This document shows, in pieces, positions 53,880 to 62,654 of a stretch of 64,000 nucleotides of DNA. Position 1 is the stretch's first letter. Each line of letters begins with the position of its first letter. A model generated the notes under the pieces. That model saw only the letters and a list, made by a program, of their open reading frames with translations. It was not told the DNA's origin and made no database searches. This DNA comes from Gloeocapsopsis crepidinum LEGE 06123 (GTDB lineage Bacteria; Cyanobacteriota; Cyanobacteriia; Cyanobacteriales; Chroococcidiopsidaceae): positions 1-64,000 of the forward strand of contig NZ_JADEWN010000023.1 in the NCBI RefSeq assembly GCF_015207655.1, read 5' to 3'. The translations under genes and the position numbers were made by a program.

Positions 53880-54292
53880 TCCTTGAACCGATCCTTAACT
53901 GCGAAAACACATTGTCATTGCTTTAATGAAATAGCTATTTATGCTTTATGCTGAGCTAGCCGTACAAACTGCAACAATAGGTATCATCTACTAGCAGCCG
54001 AAGTACTTACACAGAGCCAATAATTCCAAAACCGATCAGGCCATGAGATGAGTTCTCATGAAGAATTATTGATAGTTTTGAGACTATGATCTTGTATTTT
54101 TTTAAGCTAGCAATCTGTATAATTAATTACAGTTGCTCGTAGTTTACTTTTGCTAGCTTGGAACAAAAACCAAAGGTTAGTAAATGCCCGCCAACAGCAG
54201 AAAAGCATAAAGAAACTAGGAAAAAACAATTGTTTGTGTTCTTTATGTCAAAATTATGCAGAAAATGCATCGTTTTTAACTGATACGTTTTA
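53880..54292 (-). promoter_or_regulatory. amt upstream region with leader hairpin (413 bp)
   Basis: Holds the NtcA box (54116-54131), a possible -10 TACAAG on the minus strand near 54092-54097, and a perfect CATGAGA-TGAGT-TCTCATG hairpin at 54042-54060 in the presumed leader. No gene is seen. Confidence 0.5.
54116..54131 (-). promoter_or_regulatory. NtcA-binding box of amt
   Basis: TGTA-N8-TACA, the full palindromic NtcA consensus (GTA-N8-TAC core), with a -10-like TACAAG about 19 bases further toward amt. Position and target gene fit NtcA activation under nitrogen limitation. Confidence 0.75.
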
Positions 54293-54811
54293 TTACAAAT
54301 TAGATAAGTATTTTTGATAGCCTAATTCATCAAGCTGAGCTTGTTTTTCCATTACAGTTGCTTTCAAAGCAGCACGATATGCTTGCACTTGTTGAAGTAA
54401 CTCAGAATTATAGGTTGCAAGAATTTGCACTGCTAGTAACCCAGCATTCTTTGCATTGCCGATCGCCACTGTAGCAACAGGAATACCTGCAGGCATCTGC
54501 ACAATCGAATAGAGCGAATCAACTCCTTGTAAATGACGGCTAGGTACAGGAACTCCGATTACAGGTAAAGGAGTCAAAGCAGCAACCATTCCTGGCAAAT
54601 GTGCCGCCCCACCCGCGCCAGCAATGATGACTTTAATGCCTCGTTGATGGGCAGTTTTGGCATATTCCACCATGCGCTCAGGCGTACGATGAGCTGAGAT
54701 GATCGCCACTTCACAACCGACGTCAAATTCGGTACAAACTGCGATCGCTTCTTTCATGGTGGGCAAATCGGAATCGCTGCCCATAATAATACCAATGAGC
54801 GGTTGAGTCAT
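54293..54811 (-). CDS. purE: N5-carboxyaminoimidazole ribonucleotide mutase
   Basis: Purine synthesis: converts N5-CAIR to CAIR. 172 residues of the class I PurE fold with [13 protein letters not shown], the active-site His in [29 protein letters not shown] and [11 protein letters not shown]. It is not fused to PurK and no purK is adjacent. Divergent from nagA across 71 bp. Confidence 0.96.
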   Translation of the reverse strand: MTQPLIGIIMGSDSDLPTMKEAIAVCTEFDVGCEVAIISAHRTPERMVEYAKTAHQRGIKVIIAGAGGAAHLPGMVAALTPLPVIGVPVPSRHLQGVDSLYSIVQMPAGIPVATVAIGNAKNAGLLAVQILATYNSELLQQVQAYRAALKATVMEKQAQLDELGYQKYLSNL

Positions 54812-54885
54812 AGGAGGGGCTAGAGATTAGGAGCTAGCTGTAAACTGGGATTGCATTTAGGTTTAGTTATTTTCTAACAAGGGTG

Positions 54886-56070
54886 ATGCAAGAATCAATG
54901 GCAGGTACAAAAAAGATCGCCTTGAATATTATCAATGCACGGCTACCAGGTTATTCAGACTTGCAACAAATATGCATCGATCGCGGTAGGATAACTCAGA
55001 TCTTACCGATGAGTGAAATGACACCAGCACAGGTTTTAGACGTTGCTGGAGATTGGATTTCTTTAGGAGGCGTTGATTTACAGATTAATGGTGCGTTGGG
55101 GCTTGCTTTTCCCGAAATTGAAGCAGGGGATTTTCCTAAATTAGAAGGAATCTGCGAGTTCTTGTGGCGACAAGGAATTGATGGTTTTTTACCAACTTTA
55201 GTGACAACTTCTGTCAAGAATTTTCAGCGATCGCTTGCTGTGATTGCCGAATTTATGCAAAGGCATGAACCACAACAAGCCAAAATTCTAGGAGTGCATT
55301 TAGAAGGACCATTTTTGAATTACCATAAGCGCGGTGCGCATTCAGCAGAATATTTACTACCGCTGACTATCGAAAACATCCAGCGTGTCATTGGTGACTA
55401 TACATCAATCGTTAAAGTTATCACTTTAGCGCCCGAATTAGATACCACTGGTGAAGCGATCGCTTATTTACATTCACTTGGTATCACAATCAGTCTTAGT
55501 CACTCGCAAGCAACTGCAGATGAAGCCCAACGTGCGTTTGATAGGGGTGCGACAATGGTCACTCATGCCTTTAACGCGATGCCAGGACTTCATCATCGCG
55601 AACCAGGATTGTTAGGTGCGGCGATCGTCCATCCTGGTGTTTGGTGTGGTTTAATTGCTGATGGACAGCACGTTTGTCCTACAATGCTCAAAATTTTGCT
55701 GCAAGCAAGCGGTTACGAACAAAAAATCTTTCTTGTTAGCGACGCCTTAGCACCTCTAGGATTACCTGATGGCACTTACCCCTGGGATACGCGCCAAATT
55801 ACACTCAAGAATGGTACAGCAAAATTAGTTGACGGTACACTAGCAGGAACAACATTACCTTTACTCGTAGGAGTCCAAAATTTAGTACATTGGGGTATTT
55901 GTGATGTCGGAAGTGCGATCGCACTTGCCACAATAGCACCCCGTAAAGCAATTCACTTGCCAGAATTCATTGATAGCAATGCAGCCCAACTATTACGCTG
56001 GCGATTTGATGGTACAACAAGAGAACTGACTTGGCGCAGATTAGAAAGTATATTAGTGACTAGTGGCTAG
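54886..56070 (+). CDS. nagA: N-acetylglucosamine-6-phosphate deacetylase
   Basis: Removes acetate from GlcNAc-6-phosphate in amino-sugar recycling. About 394 residues of the amidohydrolase superfamily: GGVDLQINGALGLAF in place of a DxHxH motif, HLEGPFL (metal Glu), ISLSHSQATADEAQRAFD (metal His), VTHAFNAMPGLHHREPG and VSDALAPLGLPDG (catalytic Asp). ATG 54886 is used; a GTG three bases upstream is equivalent. No nagB or murein-recycling partner is visible. Confidence 0.93.
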   Translation: MQESMAGTKKIALNIINARLPGYSDLQQICIDRGRITQILPMSEMTPAQVLDVAGDWISLGGVDLQINGALGLAFPEIEAGDFPKLEGICEFLWRQGIDGFLPTLVTTSVKNFQRSLAVIAEFMQRHEPQQAKILGVHLEGPFLNYHKRGAHSAEYLLPLTIENIQRVIGDYTSIVKVITLAPELDTTGEAIAYLHSLGITISLSHSQATADEAQRAFDRGATMVTHAFNAMPGLHHREPGLLGAAIVHPGVWCGLIADGQHVCPTMLKILLQASGYEQKIFLVSDALAPLGLPDGTYPWDTRQITLKNGTAKLVDGTLAGTTLPLLVGVQNLVHWGICDVGSAIALATIAPRKAIHLPEFIDSNAAQLLRWRFDGTTRELTWRRLESILVTSG

Positions 56071-56240
56071 TTTTGAATTTTGAGTTTTGGAAAGCAAAGA
56101 AAGGTGCTGGAGGCATTTATTTTAAGTTTTGAATTTTGAATTATGAGTTATGAGAAGACCTTGATGGCATTCTTAACTTAACACTCAACACTCAACACTT
56201 CACGACTCTCTTAAGCTTAATACTCATAACTTCTAGTCTC
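56057..56240. repeat. AT-rich dispersed intergenic repeat block, copy 4
   Basis: TAGTGACTAGTGGCTAG, then GTTTTGGAAAGC and AAGGTGCTGGAGGCATTTA (matches 12063-12098), then GAATTATGAGTTATGAG and AACACTCAACACTCAACAC. It begins at the 3' end of nagA and runs to the chlM promoter. Confidence 0.6.
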
Positions 56241-56316
56241 CCCTAGGTTTCCTGCTCTCTTCTCCCCTAACCCGTGGTAAGTTAAAGCGTTGGGAACTCA
56301 TGATAAATTTGGTTTT

Positions 56317-56997
56317 ATGAACGCAGCAGACGATAAAACAATAGTCAAGGATTACTTTAACTCTACGGGGTTTGATCGCTGGCGACGAATCTATTGCGGT
56401 GGTGAAGTCAATAAAGTACAACTCGATATCCGTAACGGACATCAACAAACCGTCGAAACAGTTCTTAACTGGCTACAAGACGACGATTTAGCCGGAATGT
56501 CAGTTTGTGATGCAGGTTGTGGTGTGGGAAGTCTGAGTATTCCCTTAGCGCAAGCTGGTGCAAGAGTTTACGCAAGTGACATTTCAGAAAAGATGATAGG
56601 CGAAGCTAAACGCGCTGTGGCAGAATTAGCTAACACAGATAATCTTACCTTTGCTGTACAAGACCTGGAACACCTTAGTGGTAAATACCATACAGTAGTT
56701 TGTTTAGATGTGCTAATTCACTATCCGCAAGAGCAAGCTGCAGAGATGATTTCGCATTTGTGTTCATTAGCCGAATCGCGCTTGATTCTCAGCTTTGCCC
56801 CTAAGACTCCTGCTTTAAGTTTACTAAAAAAGATTGGTAGTTTCTTTCCAGGACCTAGTAAAGCTACTCGTGCTTATCTACACAAAGAAGCTGATGTTGT
56901 CAAAATTCTCAATAGCCAAGGGTTGACAATTCAACGCCAAGCAATGACACGCACTCGCTTTTACTTTTCTCGTATTCTAGAAGCTGTTCGTACTTGA
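56317..56997 (+). CDS. chlM: Magnesium-protoporphyrin IX methyltransferase
   Basis: Methylates the C13 propionate of Mg-protoporphyrin IX in chlorophyll synthesis, at the thylakoid membrane. About 226 residues: the family start MNAADDKTIVKDYFNSTGFD then RWRRIYCGGEVNKVQLDIR, motif I CDAGCGVGSLSIPLA, and LILSFAPKTPAL. ATG 56317 is chosen because conservation starts there; an in-frame GTG lies 27 bases upstream. Single gene, not near chlH or acsF. Confidence 0.96.
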   Translation: MNAADDKTIVKDYFNSTGFDRWRRIYCGGEVNKVQLDIRNGHQQTVETVLNWLQDDDLAGMSVCDAGCGVGSLSIPLAQAGARVYASDISEKMIGEAKRAVAELANTDNLTFAVQDLEHLSGKYHTVVCLDVLIHYPQEQAAEMISHLCSLAESRLILSFAPKTPALSLLKKIGSFFPGPSKATRAYLHKEADVVKILNSQGLTIQRQAMTRTRFYFSRILEAVRT

Positions 56998-57302
56998 TAC
57001 TGGCTTTCTCCAGCAATTAGTGCTTTCTGATTCCAAAATGGCTGGCATGATCTCAGTGCATTTGTAAATGCAAATTTCTAGCAAGGCGCGATCGCGGTTA
57101 GGGGGTAAGAGGGCGATCGCTCCATTAATCGTGGATGGTTTTCCTGTATAGGCGATCGCGCAAAGCATCAGTCGTTATCTTCACGCTGGCGATCGCTTGA
57201 GGAAGTAGAAGAGCGATCCTTTGATTATGATGTGAAGGATCATTTGCCGTCGTGAGCTAAACTATTGGGCGCTGAGAAGCACTATCAACAATGTGATTTG
57301 CC
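56998..57302. other. HIP1-dense intergenic region (305 bp)
   Basis: Four GCGATCGC octamers at 57088-57095, 57113-57120, 57152-57159 and 57189-57196, within 109 bp. No gene seen. Confidence 0.7.
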
Positions 57303-58277
57303 ATGAAGCCTTCAGACAGAATAAAGATCATTTCAGAGATTGCAAATAGGTTAGCACCTGATGATTGGTCGTTGATAGACCTTACTCTTCGGCAATTTGG
57401 ACTTCCTTGGAGAGATAATTGGTCTGGAAGTACAACTAACTATATTGTCGAAATGATTCAAGGAGCTGATGACCAATCCTTATTAGACTTGGCACATCAT
57501 CTTGAAATAACTCCAATAAATAATATCAGCAAAAAAATTCTTCCTCAGTGTGAAGTAAAAGAACTTATACAGGAAATAGATAATCAAAAAGCTTTGATGA
57601 TTTCTGTTGCCACTGGAGGTTCACGAATTCAAGAAGTTAATGAGGAGTACAAAAAAAGAAGAATATTGATAATGTCAAAGCTACAAGCAATGAGCATTCA
57701 AAATCCAAACTCATATCCAGACTTATGGAATTGGTAAAGTAAGTGGAGCGATGGTAGCCTACCGAGTTATCAGTCCCGTAGGGATTACATTACTAACCTT
57801 TATCAACCAGTGATTGATAGCTTAACGCTGTCGTTACTACAAAGAGAAGCTCAACAGCTTGTAGAACCAACAGGATGGGCAAGAGTTGACCGTAACATAG
57901 ATAAAATAGTACAGGTTTTAGCTGATGCAAAGAACGAAGAGGACTACCAGGCTGTAGGTCTACTTTGCCGAGAAGCAATCATATCTTTGGCACAAGCAGT
58001 ATATGACCCAGACTTACACCCTTGTTTAGATGGGGTAAACCCAAGTGAAACTGACGCTAAAAGAATGCTAGAAAACTATATTGCTACCCAGCTACTAGGT
58101 AGCTCAAATGAATCACTACGCAAATACGTAAAAGACGCTTATCAGCTTACTGTAACTCTTCAACATAAACGAAACGCAAATTTCCGAGAAACTGCACTTT
58201 GTGTAGAAGCTACTCGTTCACTTGTAAATGCTATAGCAATTATTTCGGGACAAAGAGATCCATACATTGATTTTTAG
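57303..58277 (+). pseudogene. Unknown accessory gene split by one in-frame TAA
   Basis: One frame is open from ATG 57303 to 58277 except for TAA at 57735-57737. Read through, it gives about 324 residues: an N-terminal helical domain (RIKIISEIANRLAPDDWSLI, IDLTLRQFGLPWRDNWSG), then PDLWNW-stop-SKWSDGSLPSYQSRRDYITN, and a C-terminal helical domain (LLCREAIISLAQAVYDPDLH, SETDAKRMLENYI, LQHKRNANFRETALC). The join reads naturally as WNWxSKWSDGS, so the stop replaced a residue such as Tyr. The C-terminal part could restart at GTG 57810. The arrangement is reminiscent of abortive-infection-like proteins with an N-terminal adaptor, but I cannot assign a family. Downstream are hicB-hicA and a decayed regulator. 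Confidence 0.7.
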
Positions 58278-58380
58278 AGGCTCGATCGCCCATCCCTACA
58301 GCAACAATAGCACAGGCGATCGCTGATAATCGAATCAGGCAAACTTTACAATGAATTACGCGTTTTAGAAATTATCAGCA

Positions 58381-58590
58381 ATGACTGAAATTGTGTTTTT
58401 GGTTGAAGATGATCCCGATGGTGGTTATACTGCTAGGGCATTAGGTGAGTCGATATTCACTCAGGCAGATAACTTGAAAATTCTGCGGGAGATGGTACGC
58501 GATGCAGTTCATTGCCATTTTCCTGATGAGCAAAGCCGTCCTAAAATTATCCGGTTACACATTGTCCGAGATGAAGTTATTGCCTCATGA
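58381..58590 (+). CDS. hicB: HicB-type antitoxin
   Basis: 69 residues with the partial RNase-H-like HicB fold: VFLVEDDPDGGYTARALGES, ILREMVRDAVHCHFPDE. The DNA-binding C-terminal HTH or ribbon-helix-helix found in longer HicB proteins is missing, so autoregulation may differ. Its stop overlaps the hicA start (ATGA), which places antitoxin first. Confidence 0.85.
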   Translation: MTEIVFLVEDDPDGGYTARALGESIFTQADNLKILREMVRDAVHCHFPDEQSRPKIIRLHIVRDEVIAS

Positions 58591-58829
58591 AACTGCCAAG
58601 AGATCTGTCAGGTAGCGCTCTGGTAAAGGCACTGGTGAAGCTTGGCTATGTTGTCACCCGCCAAACGGGTAGCCACATTCGGTTAACCACTCAGGAAAAT
58701 GGCGAGCATCATCTCACCATTCCTGCTCACGATCCAATCAAGATTGGAACCCTCAATGCCATCTTGCGGGATATTGAAAACCACTTCAACTTGGAGCGTG
58801 AAGAATTGCTAAATCAGCTTTTCTCTTAA
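58587..58829 (+). CDS. hicA: HicA-type mRNA interferase toxin
   Basis: 80 residues of the dsRBD-like HicA fold: LPRDLSGSALVKALVKLGYV, then RQTGSHIRLT with the catalytic His, and HHLTIPAHDPIKIGTLNAIL. Cleaves mRNA when not bound by HicB. Four-base overlap with hicB couples translation. The pair is intact and lies between two decayed genes. Confidence 0.9.
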   Translation: MKLPRDLSGSALVKALVKLGYVVTRQTGSHIRLTTQENGEHHLTIPAHDPIKIGTLNAILRDIENHFNLEREELLNQLFS

Positions 58830-58896
58830 CAACCCAAGTGATTGAGAGCCACCGCTAGCTTTACCCGTGATGCCTTCAGATTTTTGGTACATTCCT

Positions 58897-59460
58897 CAAA
58901 AACGTGGTAACTTCCTCATATTTTCCTCCGTCACATGATTGGCGGGAAACAAACATTCAAGTAGTTCTTGGAGTGTAATGTCATAAGGTATTTTCAAGGT
59001 GGCGATCGTTGAGAAGAAATTAAATTTGCGATCGCCTTTCGCAAAATTCACTGTAAGTAACGGTATATGCCATTCCCATTGCAGATCGCGCCACGATTGC
59101 GGTACATCAGGATATGCCAGTAATTCATTGAGTAATATCGGTTTCTCACGACAGATGGATATGGTTCTTGTTTCTCCAAGATAAAGTCTAAAGCTTTGCG
59201 AATTGGTTCGACTTGAGGATCGTGAAGATTGCTTTCGGAGTATATTGGTACAAATCTGGCTGCAGTAAGCATTACATTTTGCTCTCTTAATGGAATATCT
59301 AGCACTGTGGCTAATTCCAAAATCATCTCTCGACTGGATTTTGCACGCCCTGATTCTAAAAAGCTAATATGCCGCTGCGAATTGCTAATGACGGCTAAAT
59401 CAAGCTGACTTAAACCTCAGCGATCGCATCATTGTCGCAAAAAATGCCCAAATCAATTGT
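58897..59460 (-). pseudogene. Decayed XRE regulator with MmyB-like ligand domain
   Basis: Minus-strand pieces align in order with HTH-MmyB regulators. First GLSQLDLAVISNSQRHISFL and ESGRAKSSREMILELATVLD (HTH half, preceded by in-frame TGA at the usual Arg before GLSQ). Then DIPLREQNVMLTAARFVPIY and a stretch to EPYPSVV. After a frame change comes LAYPDVPQSWRDLQWEW, PLLTVNFAKGDRKFNFFSTI and ITLQELLECLFPANHVTEEN, ending in TGA at 58897. At least one stop and one frameshift, so it is non-functional. HIP1 sites lie within it. Confidence 0.8.
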
Positions 59461-59633
59461 ACTTATCCTTAATTGATAGTGGCATCTAGCTAATTATCAT
59501 CTAACAACACACTCATAAGTTTAATTACCTGTGTGGTAATTGATTCTATTCAGAATAGTTTCAATAATTCAGAGTAAGCGGCGAACAATAACAATATCAA
59601 CCGCTGTTTAAACCTTCTATCCTCAAGACAGTC

Positions 59634-60065
59634 ATGCTTAAAAAAGTTGTAACACCATCCTTGGAAACAACCTTGAAACTTGATAGTTTCGCTTGCGTTC
59701 TTAGTGGTATCATTTTGCTATTATTAAGTGAACCGATCGCTCAACTGTTAGTGTCTAATACATTTATAATGTTTGGGCTGACATTACCCGATCAATTGAA
59801 AATTTTGGGAATTGGGTTGCTTTTAGTAGGAATTGCCGTTTACATAGTTGCTTCCTCTCGCCCAATTAATGCAATTGCGGTATGGACGATCGTCTTAATC
59901 GAAGTTGATTGGATTATTGCCAGCGTCATTCTGTTATTTTCATTCGGCAGCGTACTGACATTGGCAGGTAAAGACTTAATTGCATTGAGTGCGATCGCCG
60001 TCTTGGCATTCATGATTTTAGAAATTTACGGCTTGAAGCACGAATTGCAAACTTCCTCCGACTAA
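59634..60065 (+). CDS. Small four-helix membrane protein, unknown
   Basis: 143 residues with hydrophobic helices at about 20-38, 54-72, 80-102 and 108-130 (LKILGIGLLLVGIAVYIVAS, WTIVLIEVDWIIASVILLF, LIALSAIAVLAFMILEIYGL). Both termini should be on the same side. No catalytic motif seen and no family recognised. The stop lies inside the left stem of the triple-hairpin repeat at 60058-60150, which may serve as terminator. Confidence 0.6.
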   Translation: MLKKVVTPSLETTLKLDSFACVLSGIILLLLSEPIAQLLVSNTFIMFGLTLPDQLKILGIGLLLVGIAVYIVASSRPINAIAVWTIVLIEVDWIIASVILLFSFGSVLTLAGKDLIALSAIAVLAFMILEIYGLKHELQTSSD

Positions 60066-60150
60066 AGTCGGAACTACTAAAGCAAAGTATATCTTTGTGT
60101 CCAAAGTCCACGGAGGTGGACTTTGTTTATGTAGTGGCGAATTTATTCGC
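60058..60150. repeat. Triple-hairpin dispersed repeat (GTCCAC family, copy 2)
   Basis: Three perfect stems in 93 bp: CCGACT-AA-AGTCGG (60058-60071), CAAAGTCCAC-GGAG-GTGGACTTTG (60102-60125) and GCGAAT-TT-ATTCGC (60137-60150). It sits between two convergent genes and overlaps the stop of the first. The core recurs at 23128; a left-end-like GACTGAAGTC followed by GGCGCTACTCAAACAAAGT is at 7412-7440. Confidence 0.75.
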
Positions 60151-60154
60151 ATTC

Positions 60155-62449
60155 TCAAGCGTAAGTTGCAGCAATTTGCATCGGTGTAAGTGCGGTCATT
60201 GCTGCTGAGTAAAGTGATTGTAAATCAGTACCATCTTCAGGATAACGTGCGAGGCCGATACTAAAATTCAGTTGAAATTCAGTGCCATCAGCGATAAATT
60301 CTTGATACAGCGTTTCTTGCACTACGCTCAATCTTGCTTTTCCATCGCTCTGACTTGTATCATACATTCCTACTAGAAATTCTGCTCCTGCCCAACGGCA
60401 GATAATTGCTTCGTCATGAAAGAATTGTTGCAGAAGTTGTCCAACACGACGTAAGAGTGCATCTCCTTTAGCATAACCATGCATAAGATTGATTTGCTGT
60501 AAGGAATCTAGGCGAATCATTGCCAAAGAAAGGTGTTGGTCGTCTGCTTTTCCTTGCTTGAGTAATGTCTCAAATTCTTGAATGGCTTTTTGGCGATTGG
60601 ATACTCCTGTGAGTGGATCAATTTCTGCAAGATTACGCAACAGTTTAATTCGTTCCCAACGATTGACAATTCGAGTTACTAATTCTGGACCAACAATTGG
60701 CTTACTGACAAAATCATCTGCACCTGCACCAAACACTTGATTAACAGCATCAGTGTCGTTGTATGCTGTCAGAAATACAATCGGTAAGCTACCCCAAAGT
60801 GGATCGTTGCGTACGACTTGGCAAAGTTCAATTCCACTAATATGGGGCATTTTAATATCTAAAATCAGTAAGTCTGGAAGGGCACTTGCTAGTGTTTCCC
60901 AAAAGTGACGCGGATCGGCTAGAGTCGTTACTTTCATGCCCCAAGGTTCGAGCAAGCTACGGACAGTAGCCAGAATTTGTGGATCGTCATCAACTACCAT
61001 AACCTTGGCAACAGTGCGATCGCTACTTTGTAATATCTGAGAGACTTTAGCAATCACTTGTGCAGGTGGAGTTGACTTTTGGAAAAAATAGCGTCCTCCA
61101 TACTTGGCAACTGCCAGGCGATCGCCAAAACTATCGCGTGCTGTATAAACTAAAACAGGAACTGATGGAGTTTGAGTGTGGAATTTAGTTATTAGTTGCA
61201 AACTGTCTTCGATTGTCGGGGAAATTGCAATATCAATTAACACGACTTGAGGATTTTTGCGATAAATTGCTTCGCGCCCAGTGATGATACTGTTGGCAAC
61301 TGTTACACGGATTCCTTGTTGTCGTGCGGCGATCGCTAACTCTTCTGTCAGCAAGCGATCGCTGTCAATAATTAACACCAAGGGTGATGTCTCTTCTCGA
61401 TGTGTTTTCACAACTTCGGTTTCAGGACGCTGTGTTTCTTGTCGTAAAGCTGTTACTAGTTGACATAAGTGTCCTGCTGTTTCGTGTTTGATCGGCTGAT
61501 TTCCTTGAAATATGCGTTCAATTTTTTTGGCAATGCGCGAACCTTCACCCAAGCCAAATGTTCCCAAAGAACCTGCTAATGTATGCGCCTCGTATTCTGC
61601 TGTTGCCCGTAGTTCATCGGTGAGTTTTTCTTGTAGTAGAGCAATAATTGCCCGTTCTATTAATGTTACTTGCTGACTAACGCGCTCTTTAAATTGATGC
61701 CACACTCCAGCGATCGCAAACAAAGTTTGTTGTTGCGTTTGCTTGCCAATTTCCAATACCGGTGATATTGACGCGGCTTCAAGTGGTTTTAAGCGGTAGC
61801 CAATGCCGTAGACTGTTTCAATCAAGTCATTTGCACCTACAGCTTTTAATTTCTGTCGTAAGCCTTTTATTTGGGTTCTTACTGCTTCTTCGCCAGGAGT
61901 TTTATCAAAAGACCATAGGTGATCTAAAATTGCACTACAGCTATATACACGACGACTATTGCGCAGAAAAAGCTCTAAAAGCGCGTACTCTTTGGGCGTT
62001 AAATGAATCAGTTGCCGATCGTATGTCACTTCACAACTACTCGGATCGAGATGCAGTTTACCCCACTCTAGTACTGGTGCTGAAGTAAGATCGCCACGAC
62101 GCAACAAAGCACGGACTCGCGCTACCAACTCATCTCGATCAAATGGTTTGACTAAATAATCGTCTGCACCTGCATCTAAACCAACGACGCGATCGTGACT
62201 GCTATCTTGTCCTGTAATTAACAATATCGGCATTTGATAGCCACGTGATCGCAAGCGACGACAGAGGCTAATACCATCTAATTTTGGTAACTTGACATCA
62301 AGCAAAATCAAATCGTAAGCAAACACTTGTACTAACTCCCAAGCTGCTTCACCATCGTTTGCTGTTTCTACTGCATAATGTTGCTGCGTCAAAACTAAGC
62401 GCAGTGCTTCAGTAATAAATTCGTCATCCTCTACTATCAATATTTTCAT
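60155..62449 (-). CDS. Multi-domain response regulator: REC-OmpR wHTH-HPt-REC-REC-GGDEF(degenerate)
   Basis: 764 residues. Receiver 1 at 1-118 with phospho-acceptor Asp51 (LILLDVKLPK). OmpR-type winged helix at about 125-222 (LTPKEYALLELFLRNSRRVY, IETVYGIGYRL). HPt at about 240-335 with His289 (YEAHTLAGSLGTFG). Receiver 2 with Asp406 (VVLIDIAIS), receiver 3 with Asp531 (LLILDIKMPH), and a GGDEF domain from about 605. The GGDEF motif is AGAEF at 687-691, with the metal-binding third residue lost, so cyclase activity is unlikely and a sensing or structural role is inferred. The first REC and the wHTH suggest DNA binding regulated by phosphorelay through the HPt. A hybrid kinase gene lies 205 bp upstream on the same strand. 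Confidence 0.9.
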   Translation of the reverse strand: MKILIVEDDEFITEALRLVLTQQHYAVETANDGEAAWELVQVFAYDLILLDVKLPKLDGISLCRRLRSRGYQMPILLITGQDSSHDRVVGLDAGADDYLVKPFDRDELVARVRALLRRGDLTSAPVLEWGKLHLDPSSCEVTYDRQLIHLTPKEYALLELFLRNSRRVYSCSAILDHLWSFDKTPGEEAVRTQIKGLRQKLKAVGANDLIETVYGIGYRLKPLEAASISPVLEIGKQTQQQTLFAIAGVWHQFKERVSQQVTLIERAIIALLQEKLTDELRATAEYEAHTLAGSLGTFGLGEGSRIAKKIERIFQGNQPIKHETAGHLCQLVTALRQETQRPETEVVKTHREETSPLVLIIDSDRLLTEELAIAARQQGIRVTVANSIITGREAIYRKNPQVVLIDIAISPTIEDSLQLITKFHTQTPSVPVLVYTARDSFGDRLAVAKYGGRYFFQKSTPPAQVIAKVSQILQSSDRTVAKVMVVDDDPQILATVRSLLEPWGMKVTTLADPRHFWETLASALPDLLILDIKMPHISGIELCQVVRNDPLWGSLPIVFLTAYNDTDAVNQVFGAGADDFVSKPIVGPELVTRIVNRWERIKLLRNLAEIDPLTGVSNRQKAIQEFETLLKQGKADDQHLSLAMIRLDSLQQINLMHGYAKGDALLRRVGQLLQQFFHDEAIICRWAGAEFLVGMYDTSQSDGKARLSVVQETLYQEFIADGTEFQLNFSIGLARYPEDGTDLQSLYSAAMTALTPMQIAATYA

Positions 62450-62654
62450 AGTGGATGGTTCACGCCTGTCGTCTCTTCACACTTATACTAACTATTAAGC
62501 GGTAGTTGTGAAATGATCCTTGGGAAAATATCTATTAAATAGATGGGTAAAATTACATACTACACTTTTTACGTTGATGAGAAATTATTAAGTGTTGAGT
62601 TAAGAAAACAAATCAGTTCAAATGTCTCTTACTATTTTTGAGTTTTGAAAAATT

